Source: Methanolobus vulcani (GTDB lineage Archaea; Halobacteriota; Methanosarcinia; Methanosarcinales; Methanosarcinaceae). Taken from it: DNA of 64,000 bases. A model generated the notes under the pieces. It saw only the letters and a program-made list of their open reading frames with translations. It had not been told where the DNA came from and searched no databases. Position numbers and translations under genes: made by a program. This document shows, in pieces, positions 1 to 7,963 of the stretch; position 1 is the first letter of the stretch; every line of letters begins with the position of its first letter. The DNA lies in contig NZ_FNCA01000006.1 of the NCBI RefSeq assembly GCF_900100715.1, forward strand, positions 18,276-82,275, read 5' to 3'.

Positions 1-147
1 TCAGAATTTGTACCTGAAGAAGTTCCTCTTGATCTTGAATCTTTGGATATGAGTCCCGATGATGTTCCAGTTGAGTTTGAGTCTTCAGAATTTGTTCCCG
101 AGGAAGTTCCTCTTGATCTTGAGTCTTTAGATCTTAGTCCCAATGAG
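1..147 (+). repeat. 84-bp tandem coding repeat
   Basis: Bases 1-63 recur at 85-147 with a period of exactly 84 bases (28 codons). Both copies start TCAGAATTTGT and encode SEFVPEEVPLDLESLD. Third-position changes (gta/gtt, gaa/gag) show that the copies have diverged under protein-level constraint. More copies probably lie upstream of the window. Confidence 0.85.
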
Positions 148-453
148 ATTTTGAAAAATCAAACGGATCTGACCCTGTCTGAAGCTGAAATTATCATACC
201 GGAAGCTCCTGAGCAGATACAGCCTATAAGATTAAAGGACATGCCTATAGAGGAAGTAATAGTCGGGCAACTTTCAATTGCAGGATCAGCAACCCTGAAA
301 CAGCTCGAGAAACAGATAAAAGAAAGCGGTTATCCGATAGACTTTGAAAAGCTCTCTCTTGTCATGGGCTATCTGGAACAGGAACAGATGGTGGATACTG
401 TCAAAAAAGGCAGGTATACTTTCTATTCGGTTGCAGGCACTGTAAATGTTTGA
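1..453 (+). CDS. Acidic repeat protein with C-terminal winged-helix-like region (5' end outside window)
   Basis: The reading frame is open from base 1, so the start lies upstream and only the last 150 codons are visible. The first ~55 residues are very acidic and made of a 28-residue unit (SEFVPEEVPLDLESLD...) present almost twice. The last ~70 residues, from MPIEEVIVGQ, have the helix pattern of a winged-helix domain with a final basic KKGRYTFYSV wing. It stops 16 bases before the next gene on the same strand and may be co-transcribed with it. No catalytic motif is visible. The function is unknown; an adaptor with a DNA- or protein-binding tail is inference only. Confidence 0.7.
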   Translation, partial: SEFVPEEVPLDLESLDMSPDDVPVEFESSEFVPEEVPLDLESLDLSPNEILKNQTDLTLSEAEIIIPEAPEQIQPIRLKDMPIEEVIVGQLSIAGSATLKQLEKQIKESGYPIDFEKLSLVMGYLEQEQMVDTVKKGRYTFYSVAGTVNV

Positions 454-469
454 GATCAGATGATTAAAA

Positions 470-1234
470 ATGTCAGTTGAAGGTATGAATATATTACACG
501 TAGCAGGAAACATCAGTTATGGTGTACTTGAAGCAGGCTCATCGGTGGATCAGCTTGATATTGATATTGGAAATTCTTCTAATATCGGCTTTAATTATTT
601 CCATAACAAGTTTGGTATGCCATACGATTTCCTGCTCAAAAGCTCTCTAAGTTCTGGTCATTCATTATTTGTTGCAGTTAAAGACACTAATAAACTACTT
701 GGTTTTGCAAGATTTGAGCAAATATCAGAGGAAACAGAAAGAACCTATCGTGGCAGAACCAATGTAGTAAATCATTCTATTCATTTGTTAAGAAGTATTG
801 AGATACATCCTGCACACAGGCATGTTGGCATAGGTCGCCTGCTTTTTGCTATTGCTGTTAATCGCTTGAAGACCAATGTAATTACAATGCCAGATAATTC
901 AGGTGCAGCACGTTTCTTCAAAAATAAACTGGGTTTTATTGCTCTGAATACTAAAAGCAGTGGCCTTTCTCCCAGGTATAAAGGATATCTGATGCTTCCA
1001 TATCCTCGTGCAAGGAGCATGCTGAAAATAATGGCTGAAGATTATCCCAGAATGGTGATGCCTGAACTTATTGGCAGTTACGAGGCACTCAAATTCAGAC
1101 GTAATATGGGAAAGAGCATCACTTCAGAAGATATAAGTGATTTTTTAACACTATTTGAAAGTTCAAAGGAGCTTCTGGATAGTAAACTGGAAGGCGAGAT
1201 GAACTCTTTTATCAGGGGATTTGACTTTAAATAA
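470..1234 (+). CDS. GNAT-family N-acetyltransferase-like protein
   Basis: A 254-residue protein. Residues ~65-170 form a GNAT fold: a strand FVAVKDTNKLLGFARFE, then motif A SIEIHPAHRHVGIGRLLF with the R-x-x-G-x-G/A acetyl-CoA pyrophosphate loop, then ARFFKNKLGF as motif B. The ~55 residues before it and ~85 after it match nothing I recognise. ATG 470 was chosen; ATG 485 is an alternative. It sits between the acidic repeat protein and another unknown gene, all on the plus strand with gaps of 16 and 21 bases, so an operon is likely. The acetyl acceptor is unknown. Confidence 0.75.
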   Translation: MSVEGMNILHVAGNISYGVLEAGSSVDQLDIDIGNSSNIGFNYFHNKFGMPYDFLLKSSLSSGHSLFVAVKDTNKLLGFARFEQISEETERTYRGRTNVVNHSIHLLRSIEIHPAHRHVGIGRLLFAIAVNRLKTNVITMPDNSGAARFFKNKLGFIALNTKSSGLSPRYKGYLMLPYPRARSMLKIMAEDYPRMVMPELIGSYEALKFRRNMGKSITSEDISDFLTLFESSKELLDSKLEGEMNSFIRGFDFK

Positions 1235-1255
1235 TCAGATAATTCAGGTGATATT

Positions 1256-1837
1256 TTGGCAAATTTAGATGTCCAGCGTTTGCGTAAGAATTTATTGAAA
1301 TATTACGGAAAGTTTAACGTATTACCGACTAATACGTATGAATTATCCTCTAATATGGATGGTAGTAATTGTGCGGCTATTATAGATGATATTACCAGCT
1401 ATCTTCTAAAACCAGCCGAGAAGAACATCAGACTGGAGTTGTCTCAGATATTTAAAGACTCTGAGAATCCGGAGATTCCTTATTTTGAAGTTGTTATGGA
1501 CATCATGCAGTTCATGAATGAATTTGTAGGTGATCCTCATACTGTTGAACTTATCTTTGCAAGGGTCAATAATGATGTGGCAAGAAAAAAGCTTGAGATT
1601 GAAGATAAGATATATTATACAAATGAGGAATGGACTCCTGAGGTAGCAGAGTCTGCAATGCAAAAACTCAGGGATGTAGGCACGGAAAGGGATTATCAAT
1701 TGATGGTTGACCAGCTTACAGACGTACTTTCACATTTCACCAGTGAGGAAGGAATAAAAACCGTACGTATGAGACTTAACAATATTATCAAGAACCATTG
1801 CCAGCGTGAACTGGATGACCTTACCATCCATCTTTGA
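1256..1837 (+). CDS. Conserved-looking hypothetical protein
   Basis: A 193-residue, largely alpha-helical, charged protein with no recognised domain, no membrane segment and no signal peptide. The start is a TTG at 1256 preceded by AGGTGAT at a normal spacing, which supports a non-ATG start. It is the third gene of a plus-strand run (1-1837) and converges on the KaiC-like gene, whose stop codon is at 1866. Association with the neighbouring ATPases is inferred from position only. Confidence 0.6.
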   Translation: MANLDVQRLRKNLLKYYGKFNVLPTNTYELSSNMDGSNCAAIIDDITSYLLKPAEKNIRLELSQIFKDSENPEIPYFEVVMDIMQFMNEFVGDPHTVELIFARVNNDVARKKLEIEDKIYYTNEEWTPEVAESAMQKLRDVGTERDYQLMVDQLTDVLSHFTSEEGIKTVRMRLNNIIKNHCQRELDDLTIHL

Positions 1838-1865
1838 AAAAGATGTTTTAGTGAACTAGAATCAT

Positions 1866-2552
1866 CTAAAAAGTAATTCCATCCTTTGTGATAGTAAACT
1901 TGTGTTTTCCGGCGATAAAATCACTTCCCCTCTCTTTGATTATCTCAAGGAAACGATAACTGCTGTCATCATAGATCATTGTATCAAGTACTATTACTGT
2001 GTCAAAGATATATGACCAGATACTTGAATTTATATTTTCAGCAGGTATCTCACCGGTAGCTAATAGAAGTATATCACTATCGTCAAATTCCTGGAACAGA
2101 TTTTGTACAAAAGCACGAAGTTCAGATTTGTGGAATGGCCGTTCATCGAAAGTACTTTCAATATCTTCCAGAACATTCATGGTATCAATTACAACTCTGG
2201 AAGGTTTGCTTTTCAGGATATTTTCATTGATGTATTCGAAAATAGCAAAATCACCTTTTGCCACAACATCTGAATTTATGGAAAATACTTTCAGCCTGTC
2301 ATCTATAAGTTTCTCATCATAAAATGAGAACGAAGACATTGCTCTGATTATCTTATCTTTTGATTCCGAAAGCAGTGAGACATAAGCACATTTTTCCCCT
2401 TCTCTGGCAGCATTGAAAAGTGATTGCATACAGAGATTTGTCTTACCCGTCCCACAAGAACCCGCGATCAGAATGGATGATGGCTTGATCAGTCCTCCGT
2501 AAAGAAGATCATCCAGCTTTGTGATATATGATGGGCTTCTCATTTCGTCCAC
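1866..2552 (-). CDS. KaiC-like RecA-superfamily ATPase
   Basis: A 228-residue single-domain KaiC/ArlH-type ATPase. The N-terminus ITKLDDLLYGGL is the standard KaiC lead-in. The Walker A is GSCGTGKT at about residues 32-39, and the Walker B strand is SRVVIDTMNVL around residue 120. The C-terminal part FDTVIVLDTMIYDDSSYRFLEIIKERGSD matches the end of the KaiC fold, where the R-x-h-x-I-x-K-x-R-G segment is typical. Such proteins act as ATP-dependent switches in archaeal signalling. It is divergent from the winged-helix/ParA pair and shares a 151-base promoter region with it. Confidence 0.85.
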   Translation of the reverse strand: MDEMRSPSYITKLDDLLYGGLIKPSSILIAGSCGTGKTNLCMQSLFNAAREGEKCAYVSLLSESKDKIIRAMSSFSFYDEKLIDDRLKVFSINSDVVAKGDFAIFEYINENILKSKPSRVVIDTMNVLEDIESTFDERPFHKSELRAFVQNLFQEFDDSDILLLATGEIPAENINSSIWSYIFDTVIVLDTMIYDDSSYRFLEIIKERGSDFIAGKHKFTITKDGITF

Positions 2553-2648
2553 TTTATCCCGTTTATGTATTGATATTTTATAAGGTTGTCGTAATTTTAA
2601 AAAGATTAACGATAATATATCATTTAATATAGAATGTATTTAAGCAAG

Positions 2649-2660
2649 CTTATATATAAT
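2649..2660 (+). promoter_or_regulatory. TATA box for the winged-helix/ParA pair
   Basis: CTTATATATAAT lies 44-55 bases before ATG 2704, in the 151-base gap between divergent genes. That distance leaves room for a start site near 2680 and a short leader. It is read from position and composition only, in an AT-rich gap. Confidence 0.4.
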
Positions 2661-2703
2661 CAGCCCTATTAAATTTGATATTACAATCAAATAATTCTTC
2701 TTC

Positions 2704-3123
2704 ATGTTGATTATCATGTCCGACCTTCAAAACAACAACGGGATTTTGGAATATCTTAGGGATATAAACGAGCGTTTGAAGTTACTGGAATTACGTATGG
2801 CAGATCTTGAAGCCCGTAATTCGCCAGCAATCAATGATAAAATGGCTGTTTTCCTGACAGTTCCTGATTCTATCCGTAAATCATTGTTCGCCGTTTCTAA
2901 ATTAGCTTCATGCACTGCAGATGAAGTGAGCGATATCACAGGAAGACATCGTTCAATAGAGAATAAATACCTCAATGAGCTTTACAGAGCCGGTTGGCTT
3001 GAAAGAGAGCGAAAAGGTAAAAAGATCTATTATTCTCTTAGCAAGAAAGTTGATAACAAGAACAATGAATATTGGTCTGCAGTGGAAGAGGTTGAGAACA
3101 AACTTGACCAATTACTTGGGTGA
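2704..3123 (+). CDS. Winged-helix transcriptional regulator (ArsR-like)
   Basis: A 139-residue protein. An N-terminal coiled-coil segment (EYLRDINERLKLLELRMADLEA) is followed by a winged helix at about residues 55-110 (LASCTADEVSDITGRHRSIENKYLNEL as helix-turn-helix, KGKKIYYSLS as the wing), then another charged helix. ATG 2704 and ATG 2716 are both possible and neither has a clear ribosome binding site. Its TGA overlaps the GTG at 3120, so it is translationally coupled to the ParA-like ATPase. This suggests a ParA/regulator pair. Confidence 0.75.
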   Translation: MLIIMSDLQNNNGILEYLRDINERLKLLELRMADLEARNSPAINDKMAVFLTVPDSIRKSLFAVSKLASCTADEVSDITGRHRSIENKYLNELYRAGWLERERKGKKIYYSLSKKVDNKNNEYWSAVEEVENKLDQLLG

Positions 3124-3128
3124 GTAAA

Positions 3129-3854
3129 ATGCTTTTGAGTTTTCATTCATATAAGGGTGGTACGGGAAAAACAACATTTGTTGGAAATCTGGGGGTCATG
3201 CTCTCTCAAAAGGGAAACAAAGTGTGCATAATCGATACTGATGTAAATGGTCCGGGTCTGCATTCTTTGTTTGATATAAGATATGATATGACACTCATCG
3301 ATTATCTGCAGGGTGTCTGCAGTGCAGAGGATGTTGTTTACAAATATGGTGACACAGGTGTCTATGTAGTTCCTTCTAAAGCATGTGAAGAAGACATATC
3401 TGCAATGTTTAACACACCCGGTGAAGCCCGGGATAAAATACTTTCTCTGGTAAAAAAACTTGAAGACAAGCTTGAGATTGATCATTTTCTCTTTGACTGC
3501 AGTCCGGGTATCAATAAATCAAGTCTTTTGACGATGAACATAGTTGATAAGGCAGTGATCGTTTCAACTATTGATATTCAGGATATCAGGGGGACCTATG
3601 TATTGTCCAGTATGTCTGCAAAACTGGAAACTCATGCAGCTCTTCTGTTTAACAGGATACCGGCTGAAAAAAGGGATGATATAATGTCTATTGTGTCTGA
3701 TTTCAGTAATAAGCTTGGTACTGAGCTATTAGGACTTATCACATACGATGATTACGTTGCAAAATCATGGTCTCGGAAGATCGCAATGCAGGACGATCCT
3801 GAATGTGAATATTGCCATGAGTTAAAAAAGATCGCAGAAAAGCTTGTAAATTAA
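3129..3854 (+). CDS. ParA/MinD-family ATPase
   Basis: A protein of about 241 residues. It begins almost directly with the deviant Walker A KGGTGKTT typical of ParA/MinD/Soj. It continues with VCIIDTDVNGPGLHSLF (Walker A') and DHFLFDCSPGINKSS (Walker B with the Cys-Ser-Pro seen in MinD-like proteins). These ATPases dimerise on ATP and position cargo on nucleoid or membrane. The C-terminus has a CEYCHELKKIAEKLVN helix with a CxxC. ATG 3129 is preferred because GGGTGA lies five bases upstream; GTG 3120, overlapping the previous stop, is the alternative. No parB gene or parS-like array is visible, so plasmid-type partitioning is unlikely. Confidence 0.88.
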   Translation: MLLSFHSYKGGTGKTTFVGNLGVMLSQKGNKVCIIDTDVNGPGLHSLFDIRYDMTLIDYLQGVCSAEDVVYKYGDTGVYVVPSKACEEDISAMFNTPGEARDKILSLVKKLEDKLEIDHFLFDCSPGINKSSLLTMNIVDKAVIVSTIDIQDIRGTYVLSSMSAKLETHAALLFNRIPAEKRDDIMSIVSDFSNKLGTELLGLITYDDYVAKSWSRKIAMQDDPECEYCHELKKIAEKLVN

Positions 3855-3875
3855 ATAGTTCTGGATAGGATTGGT

Positions 3876-4574
3876 TTATAGGGATGTCCTGTATTCTTCA
3901 AGACTCTCACCAACTATCCTGTCAAGTTCTTTCTTTTCTTCAGGTGTGAGACTGAAGATCTCTTTTATTTTATTCATATCATCCTGCATGAATGGTTCAA
4001 GGTAGACAGTATCACCTTTTATTGAATATTTAACATCAGAAAATCCTTCTCTGTTCTTTATTACTTTTCCTTCTGTAAGGAGGAATGCATTATTGAAATG
4101 GGGTATAAGTTCTGCCTTTACCAGTGGATTACTGCATTTCTCCCCGACAAGGGCTATCATGGTACTTTCATATTCCTCGCTTTTGCGAAGAAGTATTGAC
4201 AGGAAGCGAATATATGGACGTGAATTCTGTTCTATTTCAAGGTTGCTTATGTCCGATACAATTATCAGATGTTTTTTCTTAGAGAGCATCCTTTCAATTT
4301 TGATAAGTGTGGTGGTAAAATTCCTGAAAATATAGAATGAAGTTGTATTGCCTGCAAACCCCTCGTTATCCAATTCATTCTCATTCCAGCAGATCTTGAT
4401 CACAGGAATTCTATCTTCTTTTTCTATTTCCTGTGTGATCCTTGTCACAAATTCTGGTGCCTGCAAATTATCCTTATAGCAAAAAACTGAGCTTTTTTCC
4501 CTGAGCACAGCAAGAAAATCTATAAGTGTTCTCTCATGCGTACTATTGGCCATCTCTATCGTTACCACTGCCAT
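3876..4574 (-). CDS. Hypothetical protein, possibly a degenerate RecA/KaiC-fold protein
   Basis: A 232-residue soluble protein. It has alternating hydrophobic strands (HLIIVSDISNL, STMIALVGEK) and an arrangement like KaiC-family ATPases, but no Walker A lysine loop can be found. The C-terminus SLTPEEKKELDRIVGESLEEYRTSL is a charged helix. It converges on the ParA-like gene with 21 bases between stop codons. A non-catalytic partner of the KaiC-like or ParA-like ATPase is a reasonable guess, not a demonstrated role. Confidence 0.55.
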   Translation of the reverse strand: MAVVTIEMANSTHERTLIDFLAVLREKSSVFCYKDNLQAPEFVTRITQEIEKEDRIPVIKICWNENELDNEGFAGNTTSFYIFRNFTTTLIKIERMLSKKKHLIIVSDISNLEIEQNSRPYIRFLSILLRKSEEYESTMIALVGEKCSNPLVKAELIPHFNNAFLLTEGKVIKNREGFSDVKYSIKGDTVYLEPFMQDDMNKIKEIFSLTPEEKKELDRIVGESLEEYRTSL

Positions 4575-4758
4575 TTTATTATTTACGATGTATAATTACA
4601 CTGTACCGGGGAGAATTTATATCTTTCTAATTTATGCTGGACTTTTCCAGTATTTTAAAATCTAATATCGATTTGTATCTTATCTGTGAGGTAAGTATCC
4701 TATTTTTCCCGAAAAGGTTAATACCTATTGCAGCAGATTTTACTCGAGGTGTTTTCGT

Positions 4759-4884
4759 ATGTCAAAGTTCCATAAAAGAGACTATGAACGTAAGGGTGAA
4801 AAGAAGTACGAAGAACTAGATGCAAAACTTATACAGGAAAACCTCAAAGATTTAAGGTCCCCGGATGGTGAGATAGTAGAGTGA
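4759..4884 (+). CDS. Small basic/charged protein (41 aa)
   Basis: ATG 4759 opens a 41-codon frame encoding MSKFHKRDYERKGEKKYEEL and a second half ending SPDGEIVE. AGGTG at 4748-4752 lies six bases upstream. The stop TGA shares bases with the GTG start of the next gene (GTGA), an arrangement unlikely by chance. The N-terminal half is strongly basic and the C-terminal half acidic. It is too short for most gene callers. Coupling to a ubiquitin-like carrier protein suggests a related role. The function is unknown. Confidence 0.6.
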   Translation: MSKFHKRDYERKGEKKYEELDAKLIQENLKDLRSPDGEIVE

Positions 4885-5093
4885 CAATAACGCTTGACAT
4901 TGAACTGATCAATTCGGACCTTTCAAACAAAAAACTGACTGTTCCGGTTGATACTACTTATGAAAACGTTCTGGACATTCTTGGTATAAACCAGGAAACT
5001 GTCCTTCTTTTAAAAGATAAAAAAAGTGTTCCATTTGATGGAATTGCTGTGCCCGGCAATCTGACCATCATGTGTATTGCTTCACAAGGATGA
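4881..5093 (+). CDS. Ubiquitin-like beta-grasp sulfur-carrier-type protein
   Basis: A 70-residue MoaD/ThiS/SAMP-type beta-grasp protein. The pattern TVPVDTTYENVLDILGINQETVLLLKD...VPFDGIAVPG follows the SAMP family (strand, 'TYEDLLEELGINPETV' helix, strand, 'VP-D'). It ends CIASQG rather than the usual Gly-Gly, so only the last residue is glycine. In archaea these proteins deliver sulfur for tRNA thiolation or are conjugated to proteins. It starts with GTG overlapping the 41-aa gene. It converges on the regulator gene at 5119. No E1/Uba gene is in this window. Confidence 0.75.
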   Translation: MTITLDIELINSDLSNKKLTVPVDTTYENVLDILGINQETVLLLKDKKSVPFDGIAVPGNLTIMCIASQG

Positions 5094-5118
5094 TTCCGAC
5101 CGGACACACTTAAAAACT

Positions 5119-5499
5119 TTACATTCTTTTTGTAATGTCCTTAAGTTTAGTGATGGCGTCCATCGTTGTCTTAGTGTCTTCTATGATCTTCTGCTCATAG
5201 TGTTTGATGATATCTTCAACAGGAGCGGAAAGTCTGTAGATCTTTGTAGGTCTGCCTTTTCCGACTGCTTTCTTGTTGTGGATATCAATCCAGTTTCTTT
5301 CACGCATGTGCCTCATGGCCACGCTTACTTCTGGCTGCCTCAGACCAGTGCTCATCTCGATCTCCTGAGAAGATGCTTCTTCCACATTTGAAAGGTAGGT
5401 GAGTGTGGTTGCTACGTTCCTGGACATTCCCAGGCTTTTCAGTGCTTCAATGAACTTATAGTCTGTGTCATCAAGTATCTTTACTTCAAAATCTTTCAT
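5119..5499 (-). CDS. Winged-helix transcriptional regulator (TrmB/ArsR-like)
   Basis: A 126-residue regulator. Residues ~20-95 form a winged helix: SRNVATTLTYLSNVEEASSQ, the recognition helix LRQPEVSVAMRHMRER and the wing KGRPTKIYRLS. A C-terminal helix of about 30 residues is suited to dimerisation. This layout matches single-domain TrmB/ArsR-like regulators common in methanogens. An AT-rich promoter stretch with TATATTTAAAG lies about 60 bases before the start. The ligand and targets are unknown. The DUF2117-type gene lies upstream on the same strand, 99 bases away. Confidence 0.75.
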   Translation of the reverse strand: MKDFEVKILDDTDYKFIEALKSLGMSRNVATTLTYLSNVEEASSQEIEMSTGLRQPEVSVAMRHMRERNWIDIHNKKAVGKGRPTKIYRLSAPVEDIIKHYEQKIIEDTKTTMDAITKLKDITKRM

Positions 5500-5598
5500 A
5501 ATAACCCCTTATTACGTTATGCTCTAGTGAGCTCTACTTCATAGTATGACATTATTATATTTAAAGTTATATATGCGCAAATTTAAAGCAGATAATAA

Positions 5599-6774
5599 TT
5601 AATAATCTTTTCTAAAAATGATTAATTCTTTCGACAATGTGAATATATTGTTCACTAATGAATTAATCGAATTGAACTCAGCAACTGTATTTCCATTAAA
5701 AATCTCTTCTCGTATCCTTTTACCGATAATGTCATCATTACCTGGTTCAAGACGTATCACAACAGAGCCGGGATAAATGTGTTTCATGTGTGAAAACCCA
5801 TCAATATCCCCATCAGTTATTCCTATGATTGGTATTCTCAGCCTGTAGAGTATGTCCGCAGCAATATCTGTGGTATCATCACCTATGGTCACTGCAATGT
5901 CTGCATCGTCTATTAGTTCAAAAGTTCTTTCAGCTTCATGGTCAATGATAACAGCCTTTATCTTCTCTGATTCTGGATTTGTATTATTGCTTGTATCTGA
6001 GATGCTCGGTTCCGTTTTTTCATCGGTTTCAGAAGTTCTTTCTTTCCTGCGAACAGAGAACTTGCCATTTCTTAAAGGTCCACTTTTGACCCAGCATGCG
6101 CGTAGATCAATGGGGATCCTTTTATTGTAGCCATGCAGCTTCTCAAGACCGTGTTCTTTTATTCTGGCACCTGTAATCTCATGGATAAATCCATTCTCGC
6201 TTATAATACGGATATCTTCGGATTCTGCAAATCCTACGATTATTCCGTTGATCATGATCTTTTCTCCCACATGAACACCGTAAACATTTCTGATTATACG
6301 GTGTCCATGGTCTTCAATACTTATTGGCATGACAAGTTCAGGTACATCTTCAAGTTCCAGATCAAACATTTCTGAGATTTTCTTAGCTTCGTTTGTAGAT
6401 TTGAAATTCCATGGAATTATCTTTCCATCTAATAAACCCGGACGCTCGATCTGCACAAGCGGTTTTACATTTCTGTCTTCAATTCTTGAAACAACAATAT
6501 TTGCAAAAAGAAGGCCATTTTCAGTTGTCTTACCATGGTTCAGAAGTATGACCAGATCCTTTGTAAGAAAATATTCCTCTATACACCTGCTGGGCTTGAA
6601 ACTTTTACTTATGTCTATTATATTTTCAAGATGTGCGTCAAGGACTGCTGTTTTCCCGATGGTACCTGCCATGACCACAGAAACATTTCCAAGTTCCTTT
6701 GTCCTGTCAATTACTTTTGAGGCCATTCCTGTGTCCACAACATCTGGTCCATGCACGACAATGCCTATTTCCAT
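5599..6774 (-). CDS. DUF2117-type protein of methanogens
   Basis: A 391-residue soluble protein beginning MEIGIVVHGPDVVDTGMASK. This start and the later EITGARIKEHGLEKL segment match what I remember of the methanogen DUF2117 family, whose function is unknown. A low-complexity linker of acidic and polar residues (~245-270: SETDEKTEPSISDTSNNTN) separates an N-terminal half from a C-terminal alpha/beta half with AVTIGDDTTDIAADILYRL and IIGITDGDIDGF, reminiscent of a nucleotide-binding fold. It is divergent from the MBL-fold hydrolase with an 81-base shared promoter gap. Confidence 0.65.
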   Translation of the reverse strand: MEIGIVVHGPDVVDTGMASKVIDRTKELGNVSVVMAGTIGKTAVLDAHLENIIDISKSFKPSRCIEEYFLTKDLVILLNHGKTTENGLLFANIVVSRIEDRNVKPLVQIERPGLLDGKIIPWNFKSTNEAKKISEMFDLELEDVPELVMPISIEDHGHRIIRNVYGVHVGEKIMINGIIVGFAESEDIRIISENGFIHEITGARIKEHGLEKLHGYNKRIPIDLRACWVKSGPLRNGKFSVRRKERTSETDEKTEPSISDTSNNTNPESEKIKAVIIDHEAERTFELIDDADIAVTIGDDTTDIAADILYRLRIPIIGITDGDIDGFSHMKHIYPGSVVIRLEPGNDDIIGKRIREEIFNGNTVAEFNSINSLVNNIFTLSKELIIFRKDY

Positions 6775-6855
6775 GGCTAGTTATTCTGTTTCTCAGTTTA
6801 AATCTATTATTACTTCTGTCGACAAACTCTTATTCTGCTGTACTGTTTTTGCTTC

Positions 6856-7551
6856 ATGGATAATGTTGTACTTACCTGGATAGGTCATTCCTGTTTCAGG
6901 ATAGATGTGAATGACACCATGGTCCTTATTGATCCTTTTATTACAGGAAATCCTTCAGCAAAGGTCAAAGCAGATGAACTCTGGCCGGATATTATTGCAG
7001 TTACTCACGGGCACTGGGATCATCTTGGTGATACCGTGGAAATTGCTAAAAGAGCAGGTTGTACAGTGGTTTGCATACATGAGTTGTCCCAGTACCTGAA
7101 GTCTAAGGATATTAAAACAGAGGGCATGAATATAGGTGGGACAGTTAAGATAGGGAACTTAAGTTTTACGATGACCGATGCCAGGCATTCTTCTTCTATT
7201 GATGAAGCAGGAAGGAAGATAGATGGCGGCAGAGCTGCAGGTTTTGTTATAAAAGCATGTGAAAGGTCGATCTATCATGCAGGTGATACAGGACTTTTTG
7301 GTGACATGACACTTATATCCAGACTGTATGATCCAGAAATAGCACTTCTTCCAATTGGAGGACGTTACACCATGGGCCCCGAAGATGCCGCACTGGCAGT
7401 GGAGATGTTGCGCCCCAGAACGGTTGTACCTATGCATTACAATACCTTTGATGGTATTGCTCAGGATTCACAGTACTTTGTAAGTCTCGTAAAAACGGTG
7501 TCTGATGCGGAAGTGTTGATTATGGAAATTGACTGCCCTATAATTTTATAA
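6856..7551 (+). CDS. UPF0173-type metal-dependent hydrolase (MBL fold)
   Basis: A 231-residue metallo-beta-lactamase-fold protein of the UlaG/UPF0173 kind. Metal ligands are visible: THGHWDHLGD (HxHxDH, residues ~51-60), ARHSS, YHAGDTGLF (the third His and the Asp) and PMHYNTFD at the C-terminus. Length and motif order are typical, and no key residue is missing. The physiological substrate of the family is not established. The start at ATG 6856 fits the IGHSCFRI strand that normally opens the family. Confidence 0.9.
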   Translation: MDNVVLTWIGHSCFRIDVNDTMVLIDPFITGNPSAKVKADELWPDIIAVTHGHWDHLGDTVEIAKRAGCTVVCIHELSQYLKSKDIKTEGMNIGGTVKIGNLSFTMTDARHSSSIDEAGRKIDGGRAAGFVIKACERSIYHAGDTGLFGDMTLISRLYDPEIALLPIGGRYTMGPEDAALAVEMLRPRTVVPMHYNTFDGIAQDSQYFVSLVKTVSDAEVLIMEIDCPIIL

Positions 7552-7629
7552 GGGTTTTGCTATAAAATATTTTATTCTTCATTTATATACTACGGATAGC
7601 TTTATATTTCATTATGTCGAAGGAGTCAT

Positions 7630-7700
7630 AGGCAAAAGTCGAGTTACATTTATTTATAACATATATCCCCTCTAGTTCTCGTCATACGGCTTTTGCCTTT
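7630..7700 (+). ncRNA. Candidate small RNA: long stem with C-rich loop
   Basis: AGGCAAAAGTCG (7630-7641) pairs with CGGCTTTTGCCT (7687-7698), 12 pairs including one G-U, closing a 45-base loop. The loop holds TCCCCTCT at 7666-7673, complementary to purine-rich ribosome binding sites. TTTATATT at 7601-7608 is a TATA-like box 22-29 bases before the first stem base, the archaeal promoter distance. The end is only weakly T-rich. It could instead be a processing or terminator hairpin of the MBL-fold gene, 80 bases upstream. Confidence 0.42.
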
Positions 7701-7963
7701 ATAATTAGATTTATTGTAATCTTATTACTGATATCATCACTTGCCGCATGATGTATTATGTGCCAGGAAGGGCATGTACTATTATTTAGTATTTAATAAT
7801 GTTGATGTGTTCTTTAACCAAATCCATCTCATTAAATCATTATAAATATATTTTCTCAAAATGTAACTATGTTTCCTATTATTATATATACTAGTGAAGT
7901 ACTAAGACAACAAAAAAATGCAATGTTATTGCTTTTTTATTTCAAAGTGGCAGGTATTGAGTA
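7701..7963. other. AT-rich intergenic stretch before the histidine kinase
   Basis: No open frame with a supported start was found. The stretch is AT-rich and ends with TATTATATATACTAG (about 7878-7892), a plausible TATA region for the histidine kinase, roughly 75 bases before its start. No other structure was recognised. Confidence 0.4.

Noticed and set aside
1866-2552. Archaellum motor accessory ArlH
   Set aside because: KaiC-like fold is shared, but no archaellin, ArlI or ArlJ genes are adjacent; the pilus ATPase pair lies 50 kb away.
3129-3854. Plasmid-type partition system or origin around the ParA gene
   Set aside because: No parB, no iterons or parS array, and the surroundings are chromosomal housekeeping genes.
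4634-4819. 61-codon frame before the 41-aa gene
   Set aside because: Hydrophobic start without a ribosome binding site; the overlapping 41-aa frame has an AGGTG site and a coupled stop/start.
6329-6883. 184-codon plus-strand frame over the DUF2117-type gene
   Set aside because: Low-complexity Ser-rich shadow of the minus-strand gene; it also runs into the start of the MBL hydrolase.
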